From positions 62,001 to 126,000 of the forward strand of contig NZ_BMEC01000007.1 of NCBI RefSeq assembly GCF_014636295.1: a DNA stretch of 64,000 nt, in the 5' to 3' direction. Within the stretch, counting starts at the first letter, position 1; every line of letters begins with the position of its first letter. A model generated the notes under the pieces. That model saw nothing but the letters and a program-made list of their open reading frames with translations, had not been told where the DNA came from and did not search any database. The position numbers were made by a program, and so were the translations under genes. Of this stretch, positions 54,408 through 63,250 are shown one piece after another. The DNA is from Marivirga lumbricoides (lineage in GTDB: Bacteria > Bacteroidota > Bacteroidia > Cytophagales > Cyclobacteriaceae).

Positions 54408-55109
54408 ATGAGTTCAATCCTTTTAGTAAATCATGTAACTAAGGTATATCAAAGCGGTAATAAGTCTCTTACGGTTCTGAATGATATCAGTTTTGAAATT
54501 AAGCCAGGAAGTTCAGTGGCAATTGTTGGTCCTTCAGGAAGCGGTAAAACTACGCTTTTAGGTCTTTGTGCCGGTTTGGATGGAGCAAGTTCCGGAAATA
54601 TTGTACTTAATGGACAAAGTTTAGATAGTTTAAGTGAAGATGAGAGAGCTGCTATTCGTAATAAACATGTAGGGTTTATCTTTCAAAGTTTTAATCTGCT
54701 CCCTACACTAACTGCTTTGGAAAATGTAATGGTTCCTTTAGAACTGTTGGGAATGAAAAATGTGAAGCCGCAGGCCATCGACTTATTGGAAAAGGTAGGG
54801 TTGAAAGAAAGAATAAATCATTATCCTACTCAATTGTCTGGGGGTGAACAGCAACGAGTGTCCATTGCACGTGCTTTTGCTAATCAGCCAAAGGTACTTT
54901 TTGCAGATGAGCCAACAGGTAATTTGGACGAAGAAACTGGTGCTAAAATTGAGGATTTGATTTTCAACTTAAATAAAGAGTTAGGCACAACGCTAGTGAT
55001 GGTAACGCACGATGGAGAGCTCGCTAATAAAACTAATCGTATCCTAAAATTAAAAGGCGGCAAATTAGCAGAAGACACCCAGCAGGAAGCTTCCCTTTCT
55101 AATTCTTAA
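54408..55109 (+). CDS. ybbA: ABC transporter ATPase, YbbA/LolD-type
   Basis: 233 residues, MacB/LolD-type ATPase. Walker A GPSGSGKTT, Q-loop FIFQSFNLLPTLTALENV, signature LSGGEQQRVS, Walker B VLFADEPTGNLD and switch VMVTHDGELA, all intact. Forms a unit with the adjacent permease (23-base gap) and is divergent from the TesA-like gene, the tesA-ybbA-ybbP synteny. The exact cargo of YbbAP is not settled; MacB-like complexes power lipoprotein or peptide export without being classical channels. Confidence 0.9.
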   Translation: MSSILLVNHVTKVYQSGNKSLTVLNDISFEIKPGSSVAIVGPSGSGKTTLLGLCAGLDGASSGNIVLNGQSLDSLSEDERAAIRNKHVGFIFQSFNLLPTLTALENVMVPLELLGMKNVKPQAIDLLEKVGLKERINHYPTQLSGGEQQRVSIARAFANQPKVLFADEPTGNLDEETGAKIEDLIFNLNKELGTTLVMVTHDGELANKTNRILKLKGGKLAEDTQQEASLSNS

Positions 55110-55132
55110 TAAAACTTAAAATAACAGACCAG

Positions 55133-57661
55133 ATGCAGAAATTTTCCTGGCTTTTAAAAATGGCCTGGCGTGATAGTCGGAAGAACCGTTCCCGCTTGTT
55201 CCTCTTTATGAGTAGTATAGTGTTAGGAATTGGAGCTTTGGTGGCTATCAATTCTTTTGGTGATAATCTAACAACCCAGATAAATTCTGAAGCCAGGGAG
55301 CTTCTGGGAGCAGATTTGGAAATAGAAAGCAGAAGTCCCATTCCGGATTCTTTAAAGCAATTTTTGAGTGAACTGAAGGTGACTCAATCAGAAGAATTGA
55401 GTTTTGCCAGTATGGTGTACTTTCCTAAAGATGGAGGCACAAGGTTAATCAATGTGCGAGCTGTAGAAGGAAATTATCCTTTTTATGGTGAAATAGTAAC
55501 AACTCCGGCTACAGCAGCAAATAGATTTTCTGCGGAGCAATCCGCACTGGTAGATCAATCTTTAATGCTTCAGTTTAATGCTCAGCAGGGGGATTCCGTA
55601 AAAGTGGGAAATACTACTTTTTTAATTGAAGGGGAAATTAATAAAACTCCCGGTCAATCAGCCATAACCACAACAGTTGCACCACCTGTTTTTGTGCCTC
55701 TTTCTGAACTAGAAGCGACTGGATTGTTACAAACAGGCAGTAGAATTAATTATAAGCTGTATGTTAAATTTCCTGAGGGGGTGGATAGTAAAACCTTCTT
55801 TGAAGAGAATATTGAGCCGAGGTTGGAGAAGGAAGAAGTACGCTATGATGACGTGGAAGAACGCAAACAAGAACTTGGAGACGCTTATTCTGACTTAACC
55901 GGATTTCTCAATTTAACTGCTTTTATCGCTTTATTGCTGGGTTGCATGGGAGTAGCAAGTTCAGTGCAGGTGTATGTAAAGGAAAAGGTGCAGTCGGTGG
56001 CTATTTTGCGCTGCATCGGAGCCTCTTCCTCTCAGGGAGTATGGATTTATCTTATCCAAATAGCTTTTATGGGATTAATCGGTTCAGTAATTGGTGCCGG
56101 CCTGGGAACTCTTATTCAGTTCTTCCTTCCTCAGCTTTTTCAGGACTTCCTTCCTTTTGAGATTGAATTGGCAATCAGTGTTTCAGCCATTTTGCAAGGA
56201 GTTTTAATTGGTGTGATTACAGCTATTTTGTTTGCCTTATTTCCTTTACTTCAGATCAGAAAAATTTCACCCTTAAAAGTGTTGCGGGCCTCATTTGAAT
56301 CTGCTGAGAAAGATCGCTCGAAATATTTTGTGTATTTCTTTGTTATCCTGTTCATATTCAGCTTTTCTTTTTCTCAATTAAGAGATTGGATGGATGCCGG
56401 AGTATTTACTGTGGGATTGATCATAGCTACTTTAATCTTGTTCGGAGTGGGCAGGTTGATTATTTGGGCAGTAAGAAAATACTTTCCTTCAGGAAGTTCC
56501 TTTGTGGTAAGGCAAGGGCTTGCCAATCTTTACAGGCCTAATAATCAAACCTTAATTTTAGTAATTACCATTGGGTTAGGTACAGCATTAATTACTACTT
56601 TATTCCTCAGTCAGGATTTGTTATTGGATAAAGTAAAACTCAGTAGCAGTGCTAATCAGCCTAATATGGTGCTTTTTGATATCCAAAGTCATCAAGTGGA
56701 TGAACTCACTGAAATGACCAAAGCGGATAGTTTACCAGTCATTCAACAAGTACCAATTGTTACTATGCGGCTAAGTTCACTGAATGATGTGGGAGTAGAG
56801 CAAATTAAGAGAGACACCGCTACGGATATCAGGGATTGGGTCCTGAATAGAGAATACAGAGTAACCTACAGAGATAGTTTAATTGATTCGGAAACCTTGG
56901 TAGCTGGGGAATATGATGGCGTGGTAGAAAATGAGAATGACAGTATTTTTATCTCTTTAGAGAAAGGAGTGGCTGAAGATATGAAAGTGGACATAGGTGA
57001 TCCTATCACTTTCAATGTTCAGGGGGCTCCAATCAAAACTTATGTTGGGAGCTTAAGGGAGATTGACTGGCAAAGGGTGCAGACTAACTTTTTGGTACTT
57101 TTTCCTGAAGGAGTGCTTGAAGAAGCCCCTAAATTTCACGTGCTGCTAACACACTATGACAATGTGAACCAGTCAGCTGCTTTCCAACAGAAAGTGGTGA
57201 GGAAATTCCCAAATATTTCCATTATTGATCTTGACCTGATTTTAGAAACGTTGGATGAAGTACTCGGTAAAATATCATTCATTATCCAATTTATGGCGTT
57301 TTTCAGCATTATTACTGGAATCATCGTGCTTATTGGTTCAGTCAGTATCAGTAAATTCCAGCGGATTCAGGAAGCTGTTCTACTTAGAACAATAGGAGCT
57401 AGCAAAAAGCAGATTATTAGAATAAATATGATGGAATACTTCTTTTTGGGGAGTATTGCTTCACTTACAGGAATTTTCATCGCTATTTTATCGGCATGGG
57501 CATTGGCTTATTTTAGCTTTGAAACAGCCTTTGTTCCCAACTTTACGGGTGCGCTGATTTCTTATTTTGCTATTACAGGCTTAACTGTTTTAATAGGTTT
57601 ACTGAACAGCAGATCAGTAGTTAATAAACCACCATTGGAAATTCTGAGGAAAGAGCTTTAA
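55133..57661 (+). CDS. ybbP: ABC transporter permease, YbbP-like
   Basis: 842 residues, double-length FtsX-type permease. First helix about 22-45 (RLFLFMSSIVLGIGALVAINSF), a large periplasmic MacB-like domain (about 47-250), FtsX domain 1 (about 255-385, VAILRCIGASSSQGVW), a middle helix pair near 390-450, a second periplasmic domain (about 500-700), FtsX domain 2 (about 715-835, AVLLRTIGASKKQIIR). This is the YbbP layout. It pairs with the preceding ATPase and is predicted to act at the inner membrane with it, likely handling lipids or lipoproteins together with the TesA-like enzyme. Confidence 0.9.
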   Translation: MQKFSWLLKMAWRDSRKNRSRLFLFMSSIVLGIGALVAINSFGDNLTTQINSEARELLGADLEIESRSPIPDSLKQFLSELKVTQSEELSFASMVYFPKDGGTRLINVRAVEGNYPFYGEIVTTPATAANRFSAEQSALVDQSLMLQFNAQQGDSVKVGNTTFLIEGEINKTPGQSAITTTVAPPVFVPLSELEATGLLQTGSRINYKLYVKFPEGVDSKTFFEENIEPRLEKEEVRYDDVEERKQELGDAYSDLTGFLNLTAFIALLLGCMGVASSVQVYVKEKVQSVAILRCIGASSSQGVWIYLIQIAFMGLIGSVIGAGLGTLIQFFLPQLFQDFLPFEIELAISVSAILQGVLIGVITAILFALFPLLQIRKISPLKVLRASFESAEKDRSKYFVYFFVILFIFSFSFSQLRDWMDAGVFTVGLIIATLILFGVGRLIIWAVRKYFPSGSSFVVRQGLANLYRPNNQTLILVITIGLGTALITTLFLSQDLLLDKVKLSSSANQPNMVLFDIQSHQVDELTEMTKADSLPVIQQVPIVTMRLSSLNDVGVEQIKRDTATDIRDWVLNREYRVTYRDSLIDSETLVAGEYDGVVENENDSIFISLEKGVAEDMKVDIGDPITFNVQGAPIKTYVGSLREIDWQRVQTNFLVLFPEGVLEEAPKFHVLLTHYDNVNQSAAFQQKVVRKFPNISIIDLDLILETLDEVLGKISFIIQFMAFFSIITGIIVLIGSVSISKFQRIQEAVLLRTIGASKKQIIRINMMEYFFLGSIASLTGIFIAILSAWALAYFSFETAFVPNFTGALISYFAITGLTVLIGLLNSRSVVNKPPLEILRKEL

Positions 57662-57893
57662 AAGAATGTTAATAGATTCTAAGCATGGAAGAATCTCATG
57701 AATTATTTCGAATAACTGGCAATTTTAATTTGGAGAGCGGGAGGGACTACAAACCAGCCTTTGGATGACTAAAAAGGTGGCTTAACTACTGTCTAACAGA
57801 GCTAGTTGTATAGTAGCAAAAAGATAGCGAATACTAATTTGTTATAGAAATATATATTAAGGCCAGCATATTCATTTTTTAGGATTAGCCTAA

Positions 57894-58343
57894 TTACTCC
57901 ACAGATATAATATTTTCTGATTTACCTCTCCACTCAATGCTTTCGCCTGATTTTTTATTTAATAAAAGTTGCCCTATGGGGGAAGCCGGAGAGATAGCCA
58001 TAAACTGTAGGTTATCATCTGATACCTTTCCTAAAGAAACAGAAATAAAATAGGCTTCCTTATCAGTAGTTACAATACTTCCTGTTTTAATTACTTTATG
58101 GTTTTCTATGGGGTTAATTTGGGATAAGAGATTTTCCTGCTTCCCTATTTCTGATAACTGCGTCAGTATCTTATTTTTCTCCTGATTGATCATTTCTCTT
58201 GCGGTTTCATACTTATCTCCTGCAGAGCTTTTCGTTTCCGATGCCATTGAAATTTGAAGCTCCTGCAGTTCATCATTCAACTGCTTTCTTTTTCTATTTA
58301 GTATTGCCAGGCTTAGGGTAATATATTTCTTTTTAGTAGTCAT
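57894..58343 (-). CDS. GreA/GreB-family transcript-cleavage factor-like protein
   Basis: 149 residues. N-terminal coiled coil (about 10-75) with the tip loop ETKSSAGDKYETAREM (36-51), whose acidic residues would enter the RNA polymerase secondary channel, and a C-terminal FKBP-like Gre domain (about 80-149) with ISPASPIGQLLLNKKSGE. In Bacteroidota databases this family is often mislabelled as 3-oxoacyl-ACP synthase; it has no such active site. Probably binds RNA polymerase, but is shorter and diverged from canonical GreA, so cleavage activity is uncertain. It lies between ybbP and the polysaccharide locus, facing left. The 57662-57893 gap shows only a weak 6-bp hairpin. Confidence 0.82.
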   Translation of the reverse strand: MTTKKKYITLSLAILNRKRKQLNDELQELQISMASETKSSAGDKYETAREMINQEKNKILTQLSEIGKQENLLSQINPIENHKVIKTGSIVTTDKEAYFISVSLGKVSDDNLQFMAISPASPIGQLLLNKKSGESIEWRGKSENIISVE

Positions 58344-58435
58344 CTAACATGAGCTTTTCATTTCAAATTTACCATTTCACAATTGAAATATTGCATCAAT
58401 TACATACAATCGCTTTTATCCTCATATTAATTCAT

Positions 58436-58443
58436 TAATTTTG
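58436..58443 (+). promoter_or_regulatory. -7 box heading the polysaccharide locus
   Basis: TAATTTTG matches TAnnTTTG, 18 bases before the ATG of the first dehydrogenase. A clear -33 TTTG at about 20 bases upstream is missing. Confidence 0.45.
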
Positions 58444-58461
58444 CACATCAATTAAGATTTT

Positions 58462-59712
58462 ATGAAAAAAATAGCCGTAATAGGACTTGGATACGTAGGA
58501 CTTCCATTAGCTGCTGAGTTTGGCAGAAAGAGAGAAGTTTTAGGTTTTGATATTAATCAGAAAAGAATTGAAGAGCTTTCTAAAGGACACGACAGAACTT
58601 TAGAGGTTGAAAGCGAAGAGTTAAAAGAAGCAAAGCATTTATCCTTTAGTTCTAACCTACAGGATTTGGCTGATGCTGATATTTATATTGTAACTGTTCC
58701 CACACCTGTTAACGAATACAAGCAACCGGATTTAACACCTTTAAAAATGGCTTCTGCCACAGTTGGTAAAACCTTAAAAAAGGGTAATATAGTAATTTAC
58801 GAATCAACTGTTTACCCCGGTTGTACAGAGGAGGATTGTGTGCCTATCCTTGAGAAAGAAAGCGGTTTAAAATATAATGTTGATTTCTTTTGTGGCTATT
58901 CTCCGGAACGAATTAATCCCGGAGATAAAGAGCACAGGCTACCTACTATAAAGAAAGTGACTTCAGGAAGCACTCCGGAAATTGCAGAGGAAGTAGATCA
59001 ACTTTATAAGGAAGTTATTACCGCTGGAACACATAAAGCGGCTTCAATCAAAGTGGCAGAAGCTGCTAAGGTAATTGAGAATTCTCAACGGGACCTTAAT
59101 ATTGCTTTTGTAAATGAGCTTGCTCTAATATTTGATAAAATGAATATTGATACCGCAGATGTCTTGGAGGCAGCAGGTACAAAGTGGAACTTTCTTCCTT
59201 TTAAGCCGGGTTTGGTGGGAGGCCATTGCATAGGAGTAGACCCTTATTATTTGACTCATAAAGCGGAGGCATTAGGTTATCATCCGCAAGTGATATTGGC
59301 AGGAAGAAGAATTAATGATAATATGGGGGCGTATGTTGCTAGTTCAGTAGTAAAATTAATGGCACAAAAAGGTTCTGTGATAAAAGGAAGTAAAGCCTTA
59401 GTTTTAGGAATCACTTTTAAAGAAAACTGTCCTGACATCAGAAACAGTAAAGTGATTGATGTAATTCATGAGTTGGAGTCCTACGGAATAGAGGTAGACA
59501 CATATGATCCTCAAGCAGATAAAGAGGAAGTGCAACATGAGTATAATGTTAATTTAGTGGATAAACCTTCTAATGATTACAGCGCTATCATTCTGGCAGT
59601 TTCTCACAATGAGTTTAAAGATTTCAACTTATCCAACCATTTGAACTCAAATGGGGTCACTTATGACATTAAAGGATTTTTTGAGAAGGATAAAGTAAAT
59701 AAGAGGTTGTAA
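58462..59712 (+). CDS. nucleotide-sugar dehydrogenase, WbpO/TviB type
   Basis: 416 residues of the UDP-glucose/GDP-mannose dehydrogenase superfamily. N-terminal NAD site [14 protein letters not shown], middle domain, and the catalytic Cys 256 in [23 protein letters not shown], which is the sequence of WbpO/TviB-type enzymes that oxidise UDP-GalNAc or UDP-GlcNAc to the uronic acid. [16 protein letters not shown] is the C-terminal nucleotide domain signature. First gene of the locus, 4 bases before wecB. With a second dehydrogenase two genes on, the glycan probably contains two kinds of acidic sugar. Confidence 0.9.
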   Translation: MKKIAVIGLGYVGLPLAAEFGRKREVLGFDINQKRIEELSKGHDRTLEVESEELKEAKHLSFSSNLQDLADADIYIVTVPTPVNEYKQPDLTPLKMASATVGKTLKKGNIVIYESTVYPGCTEEDCVPILEKESGLKYNVDFFCGYSPERINPGDKEHRLPTIKKVTSGSTPEIAEEVDQLYKEVITAGTHKAASIKVAEAAKVIENSQRDLNIAFVNELALIFDKMNIDTADVLEAAGTKWNFLPFKPGLVGGHCIGVDPYYLTHKAEALGYHPQVILAGRRINDNMGAYVASSVVKLMAQKGSVIKGSKALVLGITFKENCPDIRNSKVIDVIHELESYGIEVDTYDPQADKEEVQHEYNVNLVDKPSNDYSAIILAVSHNEFKDFNLSNHLNSNGVTYDIKGFFEKDKVNKRL

Positions 59713-59716
59713 TATT

Positions 59717-60838
59717 TTGAAACATTTATTCGTATTTGGTACTCGACCTGAAGCCATTAAAATGGCTCCGCTAATTAAAATATTTCAAGCCGATAAAAGT
59801 CAGGAGGTAGTTGTTTGCGTTACAGGCCAACACAGAGAAATGTTGGATCAGGTTTTGGAGTTTTTTGATATTGAGCCTGATCATGATTTGAATTTAATGG
59901 CTCCAAATCAAACCTTATATGACATCACTGCTAAAGCCTTGCTAGGGTTAAAGCCTATTTTAAATCAGGAAAAGCCGGATAATATTTTTGTTCAGGGAGA
60001 TACTACAACTGCTTTTATTGGTGCTTTGGCTGGATTTTATGAGAAGATCAAGGTTTCTCATATTGAAGCAGGATTAAGAAGTGGAGATTTATATTCACCG
60101 TTTCCTGAAGAAGGCAACAGAAAATTAGCTGGTCATCTGGCAAATTTTCATTTTGCGCCAACCGACAGAGCAGTAAGTAATTTAAAACAGGAAGGCGTAA
60201 CTCATAATGTTTATCAAGTAGGGAATACAGTGATAGATGCGCTGTTATTAGGGCTTGATATTATAAAGAAAAAGGGGGAAGAATCATATCAGGATTTCTT
60301 TAAAGATATAGATTTCTCTAAGAGGATGATTTTAGTGACAGGGCACAGGCGTGAGAGCTTTGGAGATCCTTTTGAAAATATGTGTAAGGCCATGAAGGAT
60401 ATTGCATTAGCATATCCAGATACAGAATTAGTTTATCCTGTTCATTTAAATCCTAACGTAAGAAACACTGTGAATGAGATATTAACGGGAGTGGATAATG
60501 TTAAACTTATTGAGCCATTAGCTTACCCTTTCTTAATTTGGCTAATGAATAAGTCTTACTTTGTTTTAACAGATTCCGGAGGGATTCAGGAAGAAGCACC
60601 TTCATTAGGAAAACCCGTTTTGGTTATGCGTGATGTTACAGAAAGGCAAGAAGGCGTTGAAGCGGGAACTGCAAAATTAGTAGGTACTGATTACAATGTT
60701 ATCTTGAAAGAGGCTAAATTGCTTTTAGATGATGAGGAGCATTATAAAAACATGGCAAATTCAGTCAATCCTTATGGAGATGGTACCACTAGTCAAAAAG
60801 TTTTAAGTATTCTAAAAGAAACTGAATCTCATGGTTAA
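59717..60838 (+). CDS. wecB: UDP-N-acetylglucosamine 2-epimerase (non-hydrolysing)
   Basis: 373 residues; the start is a TTG at 59717, 4 bases after the previous stop, with no closer ATG and the standard KHLFVFGTRPEAIKMAPLIK opening. It converts UDP-GlcNAc to UDP-ManNAc. Motifs: GQHREMLDQVL, VQGDTTTAFIGALAGFYEKI, the active-site HIEAGLRSGDLYSPFPEEGNRKL, VTGHRRESFG with the nucleotide-binding Arg, and SGGIQEEAPSLGKPVLVMRD. Normal length. Its end overlaps wecC by 8 bases, so the pair is translationally coupled. Confidence 0.95.
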   Translation: MKHLFVFGTRPEAIKMAPLIKIFQADKSQEVVVCVTGQHREMLDQVLEFFDIEPDHDLNLMAPNQTLYDITAKALLGLKPILNQEKPDNIFVQGDTTTAFIGALAGFYEKIKVSHIEAGLRSGDLYSPFPEEGNRKLAGHLANFHFAPTDRAVSNLKQEGVTHNVYQVGNTVIDALLLGLDIIKKKGEESYQDFFKDIDFSKRMILVTGHRRESFGDPFENMCKAMKDIALAYPDTELVYPVHLNPNVRNTVNEILTGVDNVKLIEPLAYPFLIWLMNKSYFVLTDSGGIQEEAPSLGKPVLVMRDVTERQEGVEAGTAKLVGTDYNVILKEAKLLLDDEEHYKNMANSVNPYGDGTTSQKVLSILKETESHG

Positions 60839-62039
60839 AAAAAACAGAAATATTAAGGCAGTAATGGTAGGCTTGGGGTACATTGGGTTACCAACTGCCG
60901 CTTTAATGGCCAGTAGAGGAATTCATGTACACGGAGTAGATGTTAATCAGCATGCTGTAGACACAATCAATAGAGGCGAAATCCATATTATTGAACCTGA
61001 TTTAGATGGCTTGGTGCGAAATGTCGTTGATGAAGGTTATTTAATTGCGGATACAAAACCCGCTAATGCTGATGTATTCCTTATTGCCGTACCTACTCCT
61101 TTTAAGGGGGATCATGAACCTGATATTTCCTATGTAGAGACAGCAACTAGAACTTTATCTCCTTTTCTTCAAGAGGGGAATTTGGTTATATTGGAATCAA
61201 CAAGTCCAGTTGGTACGACTGAAAGAGTTAAAGAAATTATTGATCAAGAGCGACCTGAACTCAAAGGGAAATTACATATAGCTTATTGCCCTGAACGAGT
61301 TTTACCTGGCAATGTAATTCATGAACTGGAATACAATGATCGATCTATTGGTGGTATTAATGAACTTGCCACCGAAAAAGCCATTAACTTCTACAGAAAT
61401 TTTGTAAAAGGAGAATTACATGCCACTAATGCACGTACAGCTGAAATGTGTAAGCTGGTAGAAAACTCATCTCGAGATGTAAATATAGCTTTTGCAAATG
61501 AATTGAGCATGATTTGTGATAAAGCGGGTATTGATGTTTGGGAATTGATACGATTGGCCAATAAACACCCCCGGGTAAATATTTTACAACCTGGAACAGG
61601 TGTAGGTGGACACTGCATTGCAGTTGATCCATGGTTTATTGTATCTGAATTTCCAGAAGAAGCGAAAATTATCAGAGCGGCAAGGGAAATCAATAATTAC
61701 AAAACAGATTGGGTTATTGAAAAAATAAAAAATGCCTCCTTGCAATTTGAATTAAAACATAAACGAAAACCTAAAGTAGCTTGCATGGGACTTGCTTTTA
61801 AACCTGATATAGATGATCTAAGAGAAAGCCCGGCTTTAAATGTCACTAAGGCTTTAATTGAAGAAGGCTTAGAGGTTATGCCGGTAGAACCCAATATTGA
61901 TAGCCATGAAGAGTTTCAGGTTTATTCTGTTCAGGAAGCAAGAGAAAAAGCTGATATAATGGTTTTCTTGGTTGCCCATAGAGAGTTTAAGAAAGTAAAT
62001 TTGCATTCTGGATCAATATGGTTTTGCAGTTTAGATTAA
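60831..62039 (+). CDS. wecC: UDP-N-acetyl-D-mannosamine dehydrogenase
   Basis: 402 residues. NAD site VMVGLGYIGLPTAALMA, catalytic Cys in VGGHCIAVDPWFIVSEFPE, and MGLAFKPDIDDLRESPALNV in the C-terminal domain are the WecC pattern. It oxidises the UDP-ManNAc made by WecB to UDP-ManNAcA, a precursor of enterobacterial-common-antigen-like or capsular glycans. The last dozen codons (VNLHSGSIWFCSLD) do not match the usual DFCG-like ending closely, which may reflect normal variation. The next gene (wzy) begins 22 bases inside it. Confidence 0.93.
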   Translation: MVKKNRNIKAVMVGLGYIGLPTAALMASRGIHVHGVDVNQHAVDTINRGEIHIIEPDLDGLVRNVVDEGYLIADTKPANADVFLIAVPTPFKGDHEPDISYVETATRTLSPFLQEGNLVILESTSPVGTTERVKEIIDQERPELKGKLHIAYCPERVLPGNVIHELEYNDRSIGGINELATEKAINFYRNFVKGELHATNARTAEMCKLVENSSRDVNIAFANELSMICDKAGIDVWELIRLANKHPRVNILQPGTGVGGHCIAVDPWFIVSEFPEEAKIIRAAREINNYKTDWVIEKIKNASLQFELKHKRKPKVACMGLAFKPDIDDLRESPALNVTKALIEEGLEVMPVEPNIDSHEEFQVYSVQEAREKADIMVFLVAHREFKKVNLHSGSIWFCSLD

Positions 62040-63250
62040 ATATTGTATTCCGGGACTTAAAGATATTATGTACCTATTTATGGGTTTTTTCTATTCCTTT
62101 TCATCCAAATCTCAATACTTATCTTTTAGTTATTTTATTCATTTTAATTATTTTTCTTAAAAGAGGCAAGGAAGAAATAGGCAAAAGAAAACTTACTTTT
62201 ATTCTATTATTGCCGGTAATTCCAATATTATATAGTGTTATTTTTTTTTTAGATTATGATTTGTGGTTTAAGGCCTTAGAATCCCAATCAGGGTTGTTTT
62301 TTATTCCATTTATCTATCATTTCTATCCTAAAATTACAGAAAAGCAAGTTATCAAGAGAATATTCAAGGTACTAATAGTGTCTGTTTATTTTGCAATTGC
62401 AATTTGTTTAATAGGAATTTTTATTAAGTTAAATCACTGGGAAGATCCTCTCTCATATTTACTTCACAATCCAAAATATCAAAAATCTTACTTAACTACC
62501 TTTATTGGTATTCACCCTTCTTATATTTCCATTTATTTATTATTTACTTATGTAATTTTCAATATTTACTTCAAAATCAAAAATCTTTTATTAAAGGTTG
62601 GATTTGATGCTGTAAATTTGTTTTTATTTATTTTAATTGATTCAAGAATTGGAATAATATTGTTTCTAATCCATTTCTTTTATTTTAATTTTTTAAACTA
62701 TAAATCTAAATTCCTTGGCGCGGTTTTTACTACAATAATATGTGTTCTATTGTTTATTCCTGACTTTAAGGAGAGCATTATAAATAAAACAAATAATCTA
62801 AATGAAATATTGAGAGGAGAAGGATTTGAAAACCTTTCCGATAATAAATCTCCAAGATTAATTATTTATAAATGTTGGTTTCAACTCAATAAAAGAATCG
62901 AACCGATTTTTGGGAATGGTTATAGATGGTTTAAAGAAGCGGCATTAGAATGCTATGCAGAATCTAATGCTAAAAGTCATTTTGATAAACAATACAATGA
63001 ACATAATATGTATTTGAATATATATAATAGAAGCGGTATTGTAGGATTACTTTTTTTTTTAATTCCTTTCATCTATACCGTACGCATAAAAAATTCAGTG
63101 TTTAGCAGCCTTTTTCACTCACTAATATTTATAATGTTGTCTTTCTTTTTAGTTGAGAACGTTCTTTCTGTTCAGAAAGGTGTTGTTTTCTTTTCCTTCT
63201 TTTACGGACTGTTATTATCTGCAAAGTCAACAAACTATGTTAGTTCATGA
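62018..63250 (+). CDS. O-antigen/capsule polymerase-like (Wzy) membrane protein
   Basis: 410 residues of mostly hydrophobic segments (about ten helices) with a large periplasmic loop near 250-330 that includes ERxxxxY-like FGNGYRWFKEAALECYAE and HNMYLN, matching the Wzy_C/O-antigen-ligase pattern (NxxHNxYL). Such proteins polymerise repeat units. It starts inside wecC (22-base overlap) and its stop overlaps the next ATG (ATGA). It has two T10 runs in the coding frame (62241-62250, 63051-63060). Base composition is clearly AT-richer than the housekeeping genes, as usual for serotype-specific polymerases. Confidence 0.82.
   Translation: MVLQFRLNIVFRDLKILCTYLWVFSIPFHPNLNTYLLVILFILIIFLKRGKEEIGKRKLTFILLLPVIPILYSVIFFLDYDLWFKALESQSGLFFIPFIYHFYPKITEKQVIKRIFKVLIVSVYFAIAICLIGIFIKLNHWEDPLSYLLHNPKYQKSYLTTFIGIHPSYISIYLLFTYVIFNIYFKIKNLLLKVGFDAVNLFLFILIDSRIGIILFLIHFFYFNFLNYKSKFLGAVFTTIICVLLFIPDFKESIINKTNNLNEILRGEGFENLSDNKSPRLIIYKCWFQLNKRIEPIFGNGYRWFKEAALECYAESNAKSHFDKQYNEHNMYLNIYNRSGIVGLLFFLIPFIYTVRIKNSVFSSLFHSLIFIMLSFFLVENVLSVQKGVVFFSFFYGLLLSAKSTNYVSS

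Noticed and set aside
62020-62035. 16-base identity (GGTTTTGCAGTTTAGA) between 1810-1825 and 62020-62035, possible recombination site
   Set aside because: One or so such match is expected by chance in 64 kb of AT-rich DNA and the flanks do not match.
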